Positions 54,661 through 60,368 of a stretch of DNA of 64,000 nucleotides are shown in pieces. This DNA is from a virus. A model generated the notes under the pieces. That model was not told the DNA's origin. It made no database searches and was given only the letters and a program-made list of their open reading frames with translations. The stretch is from the IMG/VR virus record IMGVR_UViG_3300047546_001496, positions 1 through 64,000 of that record; one strand, 5' to 3'. Position 1 is the first letter of the stretch. The number at the start of each line of letters is the position of its first letter. A program made the translations under genes and the position numbers.

Positions 54661-54861
54661 GTGGGTGATGATGTTAAGTTCTCTGATTTGTTTGATCCGA
54701 ATCAGCCAAGAAGTGATAGAGACTTAATTGAGTCCCGCCTAAAAATATGCAATGGTTGTGAATTCTTCAATCGTCGTATGGTAAAATGTAAGAAGTGTGG
54801 TTGTTTTATGAAACTTAAGACAACACTAAAAAGCGCAAAATGTCCTATAGGAAAGTGGTGA
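54661..54861 (+). CDS. Small zinc-ribbon protein (CPIGKW family), second copy
   Basis: A 66-residue protein paralogous to 44279: CNGC, then CKKCGCFM, then AKCPIGKW at the very C-terminus. The start is GTG. It stands divergent from the third DUF6065-like gene, as the first copy stands near other oxygenase-associated genes. Zinc binding is likely; its role is unknown. Confidence 0.7.
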   Translation: MGDDVKFSDLFDPNQPRSDRDLIESRLKICNGCEFFNRRMVKCKKCGCFMKLKTTLKSAKCPIGKW

Positions 54862-54864
54862 AAT

Positions 54865-55050
54865 ATGAATAAGGAAGAAGTTATTAAATTAATGTTGGAA
54901 AGCATGAATGCTGATAATAGAGAGTTATGTGAAAAGGCTGGAATAAGTTCTGAAGATGCCGAAAAACAAATTTCACAAAGTCAGCCTACATTGATTTTTA
55001 TGTTTGGCAATATTTACGAAAAACTAAAAAGCAACAATATTATTGCTTAG
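54865..55050 (+). CDS. Small acidic helical protein (unknown)
   Basis: A 61-residue, mostly helical protein (MNKEEVIKLMLESMNADN start). It begins four bases after the zinc-ribbon stop, with GTGGTGA upstream of the ATG, so it is probably co-translated with it. No family is recognised. Confidence 0.5.
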   Translation: MNKEEVIKLMLESMNADNRELCEKAGISSEDAEKQISQSQPTLIFMFGNIYEKLKSNNIIA

Positions 55051-55051
55051 T

Positions 55052-55171
55052 TTATGATTCTTGTACATTAACTGCAGGAGCCTCATCAGTTTCCAAAGGC
55101 TTGGAACGGTGAGGTTCTGTGCATGTGCAAGCATTGCAACATTTTAATTCAGATACTGGTGTTTCGCTCAT
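55052..55171 (-). CDS. 39-residue cysteine-cluster protein
   Basis: It reads MSETPVSELKCCNACTCTEP and on to a TAA stop, with a CCxxCxC cluster near residue 11. TATAAT lies seven bases before the ATG with no ribosome site. The neighbouring 49-residue protein has the same CCxxCxC cluster at its C-terminus, supporting both as real metal-binding peptides. Confidence 0.5.
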   Translation of the reverse strand: MSETPVSELKCCNACTCTEPHRSKPLETDEAPAVNVQES

Positions 55172-55178
55172 GTGGATT

Positions 55179-55184
55179 ATTATA
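55179..55184 (-). promoter_or_regulatory. -10 box for 39-residue Cys protein (leaderless)
   Basis: TATAAT seven bases before ATG 55171. Confidence 0.4.
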
Positions 55185-55188
55185 GCAC

Positions 55189-55338
55189 CTATTTATCGTT
55201 CATGCAGGAACAATTATCACAGCATGCTTCTTTAAATATTTTTAATGCCAAACCATCGTTTTCTGGCCTACCTAGATCTTCCCAGAATTTCTCTCTGCCC
55301 ATATTGTCATTTTCTGAAATTTTTTGTGATTCTGTCAT
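55189..55338 (-). CDS. 49-residue cysteine-cluster protein
   Basis: A small protein with an EKFWEDLGRPEN helix and a C-terminal ACCDNCSCMNDK. Its ATG overlaps the stop of the upstream gene (ATGA), indicating translational coupling. The CCxxCxC motif matches its neighbour at 55052. Possible metal binding; function is unknown. Confidence 0.55.
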   Translation of the reverse strand: MTESQKISENDNMGREKFWEDLGRPENDGLALKIFKEACCDNCSCMNDK

Positions 55339-55592
55339 ATTGACCACCACCCTACCTCTTTGTATGCCAAAGGATTCTCCTTAAGCCATTGTTGTCTTAG
55401 TTTGTTTTCTTTCTTCCAGTCAGTTTCATGACTGTCCCCGCCACAATACTGGCATGGGTTCTGTCCCACATTTCTATAGACATGTTGGCAATGTTCAAAT
55501 GGCATGGATCCATTATACCAAAAATCTGAATTTTTTGTTAAAGTGTATGATGCAAGAAATAAAAATAAAAAGATCAAAAAAATAGTGAGCAC
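55335..55592 (-). CDS. Membrane-anchored small zinc-finger protein
   Basis: An 85-residue protein. Residues 2-18 are a hydrophobic anchor (LTIFLIFLFLFLASYTL). A CQHVYRNVG-x-NPCQYCGGDSH segment then offers a possible Cys/His site, followed by TDWKKENKLRQQWLKEN. The start is GTG with GGTGG upstream. The C-terminal motif occurs in other phages without assigned function. Confidence 0.6.
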   Translation of the reverse strand: MLTIFLIFLFLFLASYTLTKNSDFWYNGSMPFEHCQHVYRNVGQNPCQYCGGDSHETDWKKENKLRQQWLKENPLAYKEVGWWSI

Positions 55593-55621
55593 ATAAGCCC
55601 ACCATTTTTTATTTATTTTTT

Positions 55622-55816
55622 TTAGATGTTTTCTCTAGATTTTGTGCCTACTACCCACCCGCTATGAATACCCACTAGTGGGGCATCAATACAAACAGCA
55701 TAGCCTTTCGGTAATTGAGCAGGAAAGTAAGCGACAAACTTTTCAACATGCTCTCGGTTATAGAATGGAATTGTTTTAGTTTCTCCATTAGTCGTTGTTA
55801 GTTTTACTTGTATCAT
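55622..55816 (-). CDS. Small unknown protein
   Basis: A 64-residue, beta-strand-rich protein (MIQVKLTTTNGETKTIPFYN) with TAGGAG about 11 bases before its ATG. Its start lies within the tail of the 55788 small frame. No family is recognised. Confidence 0.5.
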   Translation of the reverse strand: MIQVKLTTTNGETKTIPFYNREHVEKFVAYFPAQLPKGYAVCIDAPLVGIHSGWVVGTKSRENI

Positions 55817-55943
55817 TTTTATTTTCTCCTAATTTTATTCTATCATTTGTTTTTGTGTAATGGCTTCTATCATAGTTAGAAAGAGTGCCACCTCTCGCAA
55901 GGTGGGCTTTTCTGCGTAGTTGCTCTGCTGAGTAGTTAGCCAT
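55788..55943 (-). CDS. 51-residue basic protein (A-E-Q/E-L-R-R family)
   Basis: It begins MANYSAEQLRRKAHLARGG and resembles the 45-residue protein at 60927 (TAEELRRLMELRRS, then a basic NYSRK-type tail). The ATG overlaps the stop of the 55936 gene. The last 29 bases overlap the 55622 gene. A strong stem (GCCCACCT/AGGTGGC) lies inside the coding region. Confidence 0.45.
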   Translation of the reverse strand: MANYSAEQLRRKAHLARGGTLSNYDRSHYTKTNDRIKLGENKNDTSKTNND

Positions 55944-56055
55944 TGGCTACACACTCGCATGGCTCTATGTTGTAATCTTGGGCATCACCATAGAAAACAT
56001 AGCCTCTACCATAACAGGTAGAGCAATCAAAACTTAGTGTTTTGTAGAGTTTCAT
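55936..56055 (-). CDS. 39-residue CxxCxGxG protein
   Basis: It has FDCSTCYGRGYVFYGDAQD followed by PCEC. Layout matches the plus-strand protein at 59872 (CDFCGGKGNLYYGNGEDFD, then CPCN). This is like one zinc site of a DnaJ cysteine-rich domain. AAAGGA precedes the ATG. It could act in chaperone-like or zinc-dependent protein contacts. Confidence 0.55.
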   Translation of the reverse strand: MKLYKTLSFDCSTCYGRGYVFYGDAQDYNIEPCECVANG

Positions 56056-56067
56056 TTTTTATCCTTT

Positions 56068-56175
56068 CTATTTCACAAAATACAATAATGGGCAAACAAC
56101 ACCAACAACAATTAGAACAATCGCTAGTGCGTATTCTTCAACAAACATTTCTAGATTTTCTAGTAGGTCAAACAT
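56068..56175 (-). CDS. 35-residue single-pass membrane peptide
   Basis: A short acidic N-terminus (MFDLLENLEMFVEE) followed by a hydrophobic helix (YALAIVLIVVGVVCPLLYFV) and a terminal Lys. The ATG immediately follows the stop of the 56176 gene. Small membrane peptides of this type can affect lysis or host membrane functions; the role is unknown. Confidence 0.5.
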   Translation of the reverse strand: MFDLLENLEMFVEEYALAIVLIVVGVVCPLLYFVK

Positions 56176-56343
56176 TTATTTCACCAAACTTTCTAATTCG
56201 TCAATTCTTACACTTTGGACAGTGTATCCATGTTCTACTAGACTATCTAGTAGGTCATTTATTTGAGTTTCATTTAGCATGAACTTATCTAGGGTGGTCA
56301 ATTCCACACCCTCTTTTTCTACTGTGTAACTTAGTTTTAGCAT
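56176..56343 (-). CDS. 55-residue unknown protein
   Basis: An acidic protein (MLKLSYTVEKEGVELTTLDK, then a helical LNETQINDLLDSLVEHGY). AAAGG lies about 12 bases before the ATG. It is in a tight minus-strand string with the membrane peptide. No family is recognised. Confidence 0.5.
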   Translation of the reverse strand: MLKLSYTVEKEGVELTTLDKFMLNETQINDLLDSLVEHGYTVQSVRIDELESLVK

Positions 56344-56425
56344 TTTCTTTTGCTACCTTTCTTTTTAGTAATCTAATCTTATACCCTGCCACTGACAAAT
56401 TGGGGTGTCTGTGGGGTGTGTCCCC

Positions 56426-56441
56426 TGTGATTTACCTCACA
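56426..56441. promoter_or_regulatory. CRP/GlxR-like palindrome
   Basis: TGTGA-TTTACC-TCACA matches the CRP-family consensus exactly. It overlaps the end of the 56437 gene. Confidence 0.55.
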
Positions 56442-56616
56442 AACCTACTATGTCTGTACCATAGTAGTCTATGGCTTGAGGTAGCCTCATCATACCCTTG
56501 TATTCTCTACAACTAGGGCAGAAAGCGTTCCACCCGTCTGTTATTGTTGAACAAAATACACAAACCTTATCCATGGCGCATAAGCCATTTTTTTCTATAA
56601 ATTCCATTGTATCCAT
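56437..56616 (-). CDS. Small double-CxxC zinc protein
   Basis: A 59-residue protein (MDTMEFIEKNGLCAMDKVC start). It has CVFC then CPSC, giving a four-Cys zinc ribbon. I chose ATG 56614-56616, since a TTGATT-N17-TATTAT promoter lies upstream at 56649-56677 and AAAGG is in the leader. It is the first minus-strand gene from the divergent control region. Confidence 0.6.
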   Translation of the reverse strand: MDTMEFIEKNGLCAMDKVCVFCSTITDGWNAFCPSCREYKGMMRLPQAIDYYGTDIVGL

Positions 56617-56648
56617 TTTTAGTTTTCCTTTCTTTTTGTTATAGGAGA

Positions 56649-56677
56649 ATAATAACACAGAGGACTGACAAAATCAA
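56649..56677 (-). promoter_or_regulatory. Leftward promoter of divergent control region
   Basis: TTGATT (56672-56677), 17-bp spacer with TGT, TATTAT (56649-56654). The 9-mer CGACACGCC ends ten bases upstream, the same arrangement as at 57680. Confidence 0.6.
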
Positions 56678-56687
56678 GCCCTGCTTC

Positions 56688-56696
56688 GGCGTGTCG
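56688..56696. promoter_or_regulatory. GGCGTGTCG motif, copy 1
   Basis: First of six exact copies in right-arm gaps; reads CGACACGCC toward the leftward promoter. Confidence 0.6.
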
Positions 56697-56708
56697 CTAA
56701 ACTATTTT

Positions 56709-56724
56709 TGTGGTGTTAGTCACA
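56709..56724. promoter_or_regulatory. CRP/GlxR-like palindrome (one mismatch)
   Basis: TGTGG-TGTTAG-TCACA, upstream of the leftward promoter. Confidence 0.5.
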
Positions 56725-56752
56725 TGTCCAATATGTCCGAATTCACGTGCCC

Positions 56753-56773
56753 TGTGGATAACTATGTGGATAA
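56753..56773 (-). promoter_or_regulatory. Two DnaA boxes / candidate origin element
   Basis: TGTGGATAA occurs at 56753-56761 and 56765-56773, i.e. two perfect TTATCCACA boxes 12 bp apart. They lie within the divergent intergenic region. Confidence 0.55.
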
Positions 56774-56778
56774 CCTAG

Positions 56779-56810
56779 TGTGGTATAGGTCACATGTGAG
56801 GTATATCACA
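56779..56810. promoter_or_regulatory. Tandem abutting CRP/GlxR-like palindromes
   Basis: TGTGG-TATAGG-TCACA (56779-56794) directly abuts TGTGA-GGTATA-TCACA (56795-56810). The second matches the consensus fully. TGTCCGA follows immediately. Confidence 0.6.
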
Positions 56811-56836
56811 ATGTCCGATTTATCCTATTTATACCC

Positions 56837-56865
56837 TCGAAAATGTCAGACCCCTATGTTAGGAT
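56837..56865 (+). promoter_or_regulatory. Rightward promoter of divergent control region
   Basis: TCGAAA (weak -35), 17-bp spacer with TGT, TAGGAT (56860-56865). The weak -35 fits dependence on the upstream palindromes. Confidence 0.45.
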
Positions 56866-56898
56866 ACTTGTATTAGATAAAAAAGAAAGGACAATAAA

Positions 56899-57132
56899 AT
56901 GTCACTAGAAAAAAAATTAGATAAAGTAATCGCTTCAGGCTACCAAGCATGGAGCCATGTTCCACAATTCTACAATGACTACAATGAAAAGGGTAATGAC
57001 CCTACTTGTAAGCATGAAACTTGGACAGATAAGTGGGGCGTATCAACACGCCAACCTTACTTCAATAGATACTGCGATACCTGCGGATACCGAAAGTTAT
57101 TCGTAAAATACGCTAAGTATTGTAAGAAATAA
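56899..57132 (+). CDS. Small zinc-site protein (unknown)
   Basis: A 77-residue protein. The C-terminal half has TCKHETWTDKWG and YCDTCGYRKLF, then YCKK, giving a plausible Cys/His zinc site. AAAGGA is upstream of the ATG. It is the first gene of the rightward arm; its early position suggests a host-takeover or regulatory role (inference). Confidence 0.6.
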   Translation: MSLEKKLDKVIASGYQAWSHVPQFYNDYNEKGNDPTCKHETWTDKWGVSTRQPYFNRYCDTCGYRKLFVKYAKYCKK

Positions 57133-57151
57133 AAAATAAATAAAAATCCTG

Positions 57152-57180
57152 TGAGCCTTACTAAATAAGTAAGCAAATAA
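57152..57180 (+). repeat. Leader repeat TGAGCCT...AAATAA, copy 1
   Basis: TGAGCCTTACTAAATAA then a related TAAGCAAATAA, with a CTTACT/AGTAAG stem. Related copies lie at 57735 and 57760. Confidence 0.45.
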
Positions 57181-57222
57181 TCAGGTCAGCAAAAGAAAAT
57201 CTCTTGAAAGGAGAATTGTAAA

Positions 57223-57432
57223 ATGAGTAAATTAGAAATTTTTCGTATAAATGAAAATGGTGCTGGTTGGGTTGATTTTAATCAGGCTACTACTAGCGAA
57301 TTGTTAGATGTTGAATTAGGTTTAATAACTAATCAAATAAAAATGAATTGTTTCAAATGCCATGTAGAAATTCCTCGTGGTAATGTTTGTGTAAATCATA
57401 AAGATGTGAAAGGGGGAATTTACCTTGACTAA
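57223..57432 (+). CDS. Small Cys/His protein (unknown)
   Basis: A 69-residue protein. The C-terminal part has CFKCHVEIPRGNVCVNH, a possible zinc site. AAGGAG precedes the ATG. The 3' end overlaps the next small gene by eight bases. No own promoter is seen, so it is probably read from the promoter at 56837. Confidence 0.55.
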   Translation: MSKLEIFRINENGAGWVDFNQATTSELLDVELGLITNQIKMNCFKCHVEIPRGNVCVNHKDVKGGIYLD

Positions 57433-57574
57433 AAAAAATGTTCTTATCAGTTTCATAACTGAATCAGATACAGACTTAGGTGCTGTGTTTGATCTAAATA
57501 AAATCTTTCTAGCGTTGTCAGAAAACGATTTGAAAAAGTTTGATGTATTTGATGTTCTAGATGTTGTAGAATAA
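57425..57574 (+). CDS. 49-residue acidic protein
   Basis: The start is TTG at 57425, overlapping the previous stop, with AAAGGGGGA at good distance. It reads MTKKNVLISFITESDTDLG and ends in an Asp/Val-rich FDVFDVLDVVE. A perfect hairpin follows ten bases after the stop. No family is recognised. Confidence 0.5.
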   Translation: MTKKNVLISFITESDTDLGAVFDLNKIFLALSENDLKKFDVFDVLDVVE

Positions 57575-57583
57575 AAATAAAAA

Positions 57584-57606
57584 TTGCGGAACTAAAAATT
57601 CCGCAA
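57584..57606. terminator. Perfect 8-bp hairpin
   Basis: TTGCGGAA pairs with TTCCGCAA. A T-run follows only on the minus strand, so it would terminate leftward transcripts best. A sister hairpin (TTGCGGGG/CCCCGCAA) lies at 63889. Confidence 0.5.
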
Positions 57607-57642
57607 AAATTCACGTCAATGTCCGATTTGCACCTTTTGCGG

Positions 57643-57658
57643 TGTGGTCTAAATCACA
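57643..57658. promoter_or_regulatory. CRP/GlxR-like palindrome (one mismatch)
   Basis: TGTGG-TCTAAA-TCACA, two bases before the CGACACGCC motif. Confidence 0.5.
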
Positions 57659-57660
57659 CA

Positions 57661-57669
57661 CGACACGCC
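57661..57669. promoter_or_regulatory. GGCGTGTCG motif, copy 2
   Basis: CGACACGCC, ten bases before the -35 at 57680. Confidence 0.6.
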
Positions 57670-57679
57670 GAGAAATAAT

Positions 57680-57708
57680 TTGACTTTTTGAGATTTTTGT
57701 GATAGTAT
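57680..57708 (+). promoter_or_regulatory. Early promoter
   Basis: TTGACT, 17-bp spacer ending TGA, TAGTAT (57703-57708). Confidence 0.7.
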
Positions 57709-57734
57709 TCTACTATAACAATTAAATAAGGGTA

Positions 57735-57775
57735 TGAGCCTAGCAAATAATCCGAAAGGTGAGCCTAGCGAATAA
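57735..57775 (+). repeat. Leader repeats TGAGCCTAGC(A/G)AATAA
   Basis: Two copies (57735-57750 and 57760-57775) in the untranslated leader between a promoter and the 57812 gene. Confidence 0.5.
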
Positions 57776-57811
57776 GACCCTAAAACTACTAAAGAAAGGT
57801 TGGTTCAACTT

Positions 57812-57910
57812 ATGGACTATTTAGACTACATGGACGAAATCTATGAGGAACTCGTCTCAGAATTTGGACACGAAATTGAAGAAAAGTGTGAGCATAATCA
57901 CACCGCCTAA
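57812..57910 (+). CDS. 32-residue acidic peptide
   Basis: A helical, strongly acidic peptide (MDYLDYMDEIYEELVSEFGH, then a CEHNH end). AAAGG is about 12 bases before the ATG. It is the only frame served by the promoter at 57680. Acidic phage peptides can mimic DNA or block host proteins, but that is speculation here. Confidence 0.45.
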   Translation: MDYLDYMDEIYEELVSEFGHEIEEKCEHNHTA

Positions 57911-57923
57911 GCGTGTTTCAGAT

Positions 57924-57952
57924 TTGACTTTTTGACAAAAAAATGAAATAAT
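57924..57952 (+). promoter_or_regulatory. Early promoter
   Basis: TTGACT, 17-bp spacer ending TGA, AATAAT (57947-57952). Confidence 0.65.
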
Positions 57953-57984
57953 AGATTTATTAGAAACTAAAGAAAGGAAAACTA

Positions 57985-58185
57985 ATGTCTGCTAATTTAT
58001 ACTCAATTGAAAGCCTACTAATAGGCAAAACTTATCGCTCAAAAACCCTAACAGGTGAAATCATTTCAGCAGAAAAACACCCTGCTTGTGTATGGTATGA
58101 CAACGCTGAGGCGTATCTTGTCGGTGTTCGTAGCGAGGGTGGGCGTTATACCTACCGCACTATCGCAGTTAGGAATAATGACTAA
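57985..58185 (+). CDS. 66-residue YSIExLL family protein
   Basis: Paralogous to 59063: YSIESLLIGKTYR, AEK, a Val-Trp, and a final TIAV. A small beta-barrel-like protein of unknown function. AAAGGAAAA precedes the ATG. It is the first of five coupled small genes. Confidence 0.65.
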   Translation: MSANLYSIESLLIGKTYRSKTLTGEIISAEKHPACVWYDNAEAYLVGVRSEGGRYTYRTIAVRNND

Positions 58186-58301
58186 TGAAATTAGATGAAT
58201 TCAAGAAACTTGTTGAAAGCCAGCGAGAAATTACTCGCTTGACTAACTTAGAGAAAATCGCTACAATTGTCAATAACACTAAAGAAAAGGAAAAGAACTA
58301 A
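58185..58301 (+). CDS. 38-residue helical peptide
   Basis: The ATG overlaps the previous stop (TAATG). A basic amphipathic helix (MKLDEFKKLVESQREITRLT) with a Lys-rich end. The role is unknown. Confidence 0.5.
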   Translation: MKLDEFKKLVESQREITRLTNLEKIATIVNNTKEKEKN

Positions 58302-58302
58302 A

Positions 58303-58560
58303 ATGACAAACTTCACTTATACAGACTACCACTTTACAGCAGACGGAATAAATTTTGTCTCTCGTATCGCTGACCATTCGCCATTCTTAGGCGCACTAAA
58401 AAATATTCCTGCTGAACAATTTATTGAAATGAATATTCAAGCCGTTCAAGAATTACTAGGCAGACCTTCACTAATGACGCAGGCAGAAATTCTCGCAGAA
58501 TTAGAGCGTGTCAATGAAGGCGCAACTCATTCATGGATTTTGTTAGGAGCGAACGCCTAA
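58303..58560 (+). CDS. 85-residue unknown protein
   Basis: It starts MTNFTYTDYHFTADGINFVS, with AAGGAA upstream in the preceding gene, and has a helical second half. It overlaps the next gene by one base. Common small-gene type in phages; no function is known. Confidence 0.55.
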   Translation: MTNFTYTDYHFTADGINFVSRIADHSPFLGALKNIPAEQFIEMNIQAVQELLGRPSLMTQAEILAELERVNEGATHSWILLGANA

Positions 58561-58751
58561 TGATGACAAGAAAAGACTATGTAAAAACTTCAAACATCCT
58601 AAAAGGATTTGTGGATGAAATTCATCCGCAGGTCTTTGAGGATTTAGTAGAAGAATTTGCTCAATACTTTCAAAGCGACAATGAAAGATTTGACAAAGCA
58701 AAATTTGAAAAGGCTTGTGGCGTTGATGAAATTGGTTTAATTCCTGTCTAA
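58560..58751 (+). CDS. 63-residue MTRKDYV family protein
   Basis: It contains TRKDYVKTSNILKGFVDE and an FxxAxFEKACG end, like small actinophage proteins of unknown function. The ATG overlaps the previous stop; a second ATG follows directly. Confidence 0.6.
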   Translation: MMTRKDYVKTSNILKGFVDEIHPQVFEDLVEEFAQYFQSDNERFDKAKFEKACGVDEIGLIPV

Positions 58752-58843
58752 TGCCTAAAACAAAATTCGCTACTTGTGAGATCTGCGGAAGAATTTTTGT
58801 CGCAGATCTAAAATGTTTTGCATGTGCTGCAAAAAATAATTAA
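58751..58843 (+). CDS. 30-residue zinc ribbon peptide
   Basis: MPKTKFATCEICGRIFVADL then KCFACAAK: two CxxC pairs. The start overlaps the previous stop (TAATG), supporting its reality despite small size. Confidence 0.55.
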   Translation: MPKTKFATCEICGRIFVADLKCFACAAKNN

Positions 58844-58914
58844 GTAGCGAATATTTTTTTTCCTGGAATTTGCTGCTAAAAAATTTTTTCAAAAAAAATG
58901 ACGTCCCGCACTCG

Positions 58915-58923
58915 GGCGTGTCG
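58915..58923. promoter_or_regulatory. GGCGTGTCG motif, copy 3
   Basis: Exact copy followed by a perfect DnaA box at 58933. Confidence 0.6.
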
Positions 58924-58932
58924 TCCACAGGT

Positions 58933-58941
58933 TTATCCACA
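58933..58941 (+). promoter_or_regulatory. DnaA box
   Basis: Perfect TTATCCACA, opposite orientation to the pair at 56753. Confidence 0.5.
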
Positions 58942-58953
58942 GGCTGTTTAAGA

Positions 58954-58969
58954 TGTGATTATTATCACA
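58954..58969. promoter_or_regulatory. CRP/GlxR-like palindrome
   Basis: TGTGA-TTATTA-TCACA, exact consensus; centre about 77 bases upstream of the predicted start of transcription. Confidence 0.6.
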
Positions 58970-58992
58970 CCCGAATTTTTTTCTTAAATTAC

Positions 58993-59001
58993 GGCGTGTC
59001 G
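58993..59001. promoter_or_regulatory. GGCGTGTCG motif, copy 4
   Basis: Two bases before the -35 at 59004. Confidence 0.6.
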
Positions 59002-59003
59002 AT

Positions 59004-59032
59004 TTGATTTTACGGATAAAAAATGATACGCT
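59004..59032 (+). promoter_or_regulatory. Early promoter
   Basis: TTGATT, 17-bp spacer ending TGA, TACGCT (59027-59032). Confidence 0.6.
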
Positions 59033-59062
59033 GGAAGCCTAAAAATAAAGAAAGGAAATTCA

Positions 59063-59263
59063 ATGAGAAGTTATTCAATTGAAGATTTACTTGTAGGTCA
59101 GTATTATAGACCTACTTCTTTTGCCCGTAAATATCAGGGTGGAGAAATAAATTTCGCTGAAAAGCGTGATGATGTTTGGGTAGGTACTGATTATCAGGCT
59201 TATTCAATTCGTTTCAATGGACATAAATGGGCAACCATTGCTGTAAAAGTATCAGACCTATAA
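59063..59263 (+). CDS. 66-residue YSIExLL family protein, second copy
   Basis: Paralogous to 57985: YSIEDLLVGQYYR, FAEKRDDVWV, and WATIAV near the end, with equal length. AAAGGAAATTC precedes the ATG. Duplicate small genes under separate promoters suggest dosage or target diversification. Confidence 0.65.
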   Translation: MRSYSIEDLLVGQYYRPTSFARKYQGGEINFAEKRDDVWVGTDYQAYSIRFNGHKWATIAVKVSDL

Positions 59264-59281
59264 GAAAGGAAATAAAATAAA

Positions 59282-59779
59282 ATGGGTTTAGACATGTATC
59301 TAAGTGCTCGTAAGCACATAAATAAAATTGAATGGGATAAGTTAGATCGTGATAGCGATACTAAATATTCTGAGGCTACCGCTCCACAATGGAACGATGT
59401 AGTAAATGCTGCTGGTGTTGATTCGCTTGTAGATAAAGAAAGTATCTATGGCGTAGATGTAATGGTAAATGTTGCCTATTGGCGTAAGGTAAATTCTGTT
59501 CATGGCTGGTTTGTAAATAATGTACAGAATGGTGAAGATGACTGTGGTGAATACTATGTATCTCACGCTAAACTAAAACAATTGGTAAATGACTGTACTC
59601 TAGCGGTTACTAATAAAGACCCTAGCCTAATTCCGCCTGTTGGTGGATTTTTCTTCGGCGGTACTGATATTGACCAATGGTATTGGCAAGACCTAATGGA
59701 TACCATAAATCAATTACAGCCCCTTATTGATAGACCTGATTTTGAGCGTCTGTCATTCTACTATCAGTCCTCTTGGTAG
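59282..59779 (+). CDS. MGLDMYL family phage protein
   Basis: A 165-residue protein with the well-known start MGLDMYLSARKH, a VAYWRKVNSVHGWFVNNVQNG block and GGFFFGGTDIDQWYWQD. This family is widespread in phages of many hosts and has no established function. AAAGGAAATAAAA precedes the ATG. It is full length and clearly recognisable. Confidence 0.85.
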   Translation: MGLDMYLSARKHINKIEWDKLDRDSDTKYSEATAPQWNDVVNAAGVDSLVDKESIYGVDVMVNVAYWRKVNSVHGWFVNNVQNGEDDCGEYYVSHAKLKQLVNDCTLAVTNKDPSLIPPVGGFFFGGTDIDQWYWQDLMDTINQLQPLIDRPDFERLSFYYQSSW

Positions 59780-59795
59780 GACAAAACGGACATAT
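59780..59795. repeat. 16-bp motif shared with 52602-52617
   Basis: GACAAAACGGACATAT, followed by TCGGACA and GGCGTGTCG. Confidence 0.7.
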
Positions 59796-59802
59796 CGGAC
59801 AG

Positions 59803-59811
59803 GGCGTGTCG
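59803..59811. promoter_or_regulatory. GGCGTGTCG motif, copy 5
   Basis: Three bases before the -35 at 59815. Confidence 0.6.
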
Positions 59812-59814
59812 GAT

Positions 59815-59843
59815 TTGATTTTGTCACCCCTATCTGATAGGAT
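59815..59843 (+). promoter_or_regulatory. Early promoter
   Basis: TTGATT, 17-bp spacer ending TGA, TAGGAT (59838-59843). Confidence 0.7.
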
Positions 59844-59871
59844 TTCAGTATTGAAAGAAAGGAAATAAAAA

Positions 59872-60084
59872 ATGGATAAATTGGAATACGCACTAAGGCA
59901 GATTAGAAACTGCGATTTTTGTGGTGGTAAAGGTAATCTCTATTATGGCAACGGAGAGGACTTTGATTTTGAGGTATGCCCTTGTAATACCTATGAACTA
60001 ATCCTAGATGATGACGGCTCTGTAATTTGGGATAATGGACTACTAAGTGAGCCTGAACTATTCGCAACAATGGAGGCTAACTAA
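59872..60084 (+). CDS. CxxCxGxG zinc protein
   Basis: A 70-residue protein. RNCDFCGGKGNLYYGNGEDFD and CPCN form a DnaJ-like four-Cys site, paralogous to 55936; an acidic C-terminal tail follows. AAAGGAAATAAAAA precedes the ATG. It may contact chaperones or other host proteins. Confidence 0.65.
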   Translation: MDKLEYALRQIRNCDFCGGKGNLYYGNGEDFDFEVCPCNTYELILDDDGSVIWDNGLLSEPELFATMEAN

Positions 60085-60085
60085 A

Positions 60086-60367
60086 ATGGGAAGTAATTTT
60101 GCTAATGATTTGGCTCTTGCTGATAATCTTGATATTGAAACTCAGATAGGAATACACCTAAAGTCTAATCACTACCCGCCCGTTCCTGATTTCATGGTTC
60201 AACCTTGTGTTGAAGCCATAGATGCGGTGAATGATGCTGGGCTATGGGATTTGGAAATACCTATGCCTGAAGGCGTAACCTATAAAGGCTTGACTACTGC
60301 TCCTGCGTGGGCTATTATTGAACAACACCACCTAGATGCGTGGATTATTGAAAGAGAGGAATACTAA
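60086..60367 (+). CDS. 93-residue unknown protein
   Basis: It starts MGSNFANDLALADN at ATG 60086, with GGAGG upstream inside the preceding gene. An acidic, tryptophan-containing C-terminal half (GLTTAPAWAIIEQHHLDAW). It is second in a four-gene string. No family is recognised. Confidence 0.55.
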   Translation: MGSNFANDLALADNLDIETQIGIHLKSNHYPPVPDFMVQPCVEAIDAVNDAGLWDLEIPMPEGVTYKGLTTAPAWAIIEQHHLDAWIIEREEY

Positions 60368-60368
60368 A

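Noticed and set aside
55889-55915. Intrinsic terminator at GCCACCT...AGGTGGGC-TTTT
   Set aside because: It lies within the small 55788 frame, has a bulge, and no plus-strand gene precedes it closely.
56091-56282. Plus-strand frame at 56037-56282
   Set aside because: Antisense to two small minus-strand genes that have coupled starts and stops.
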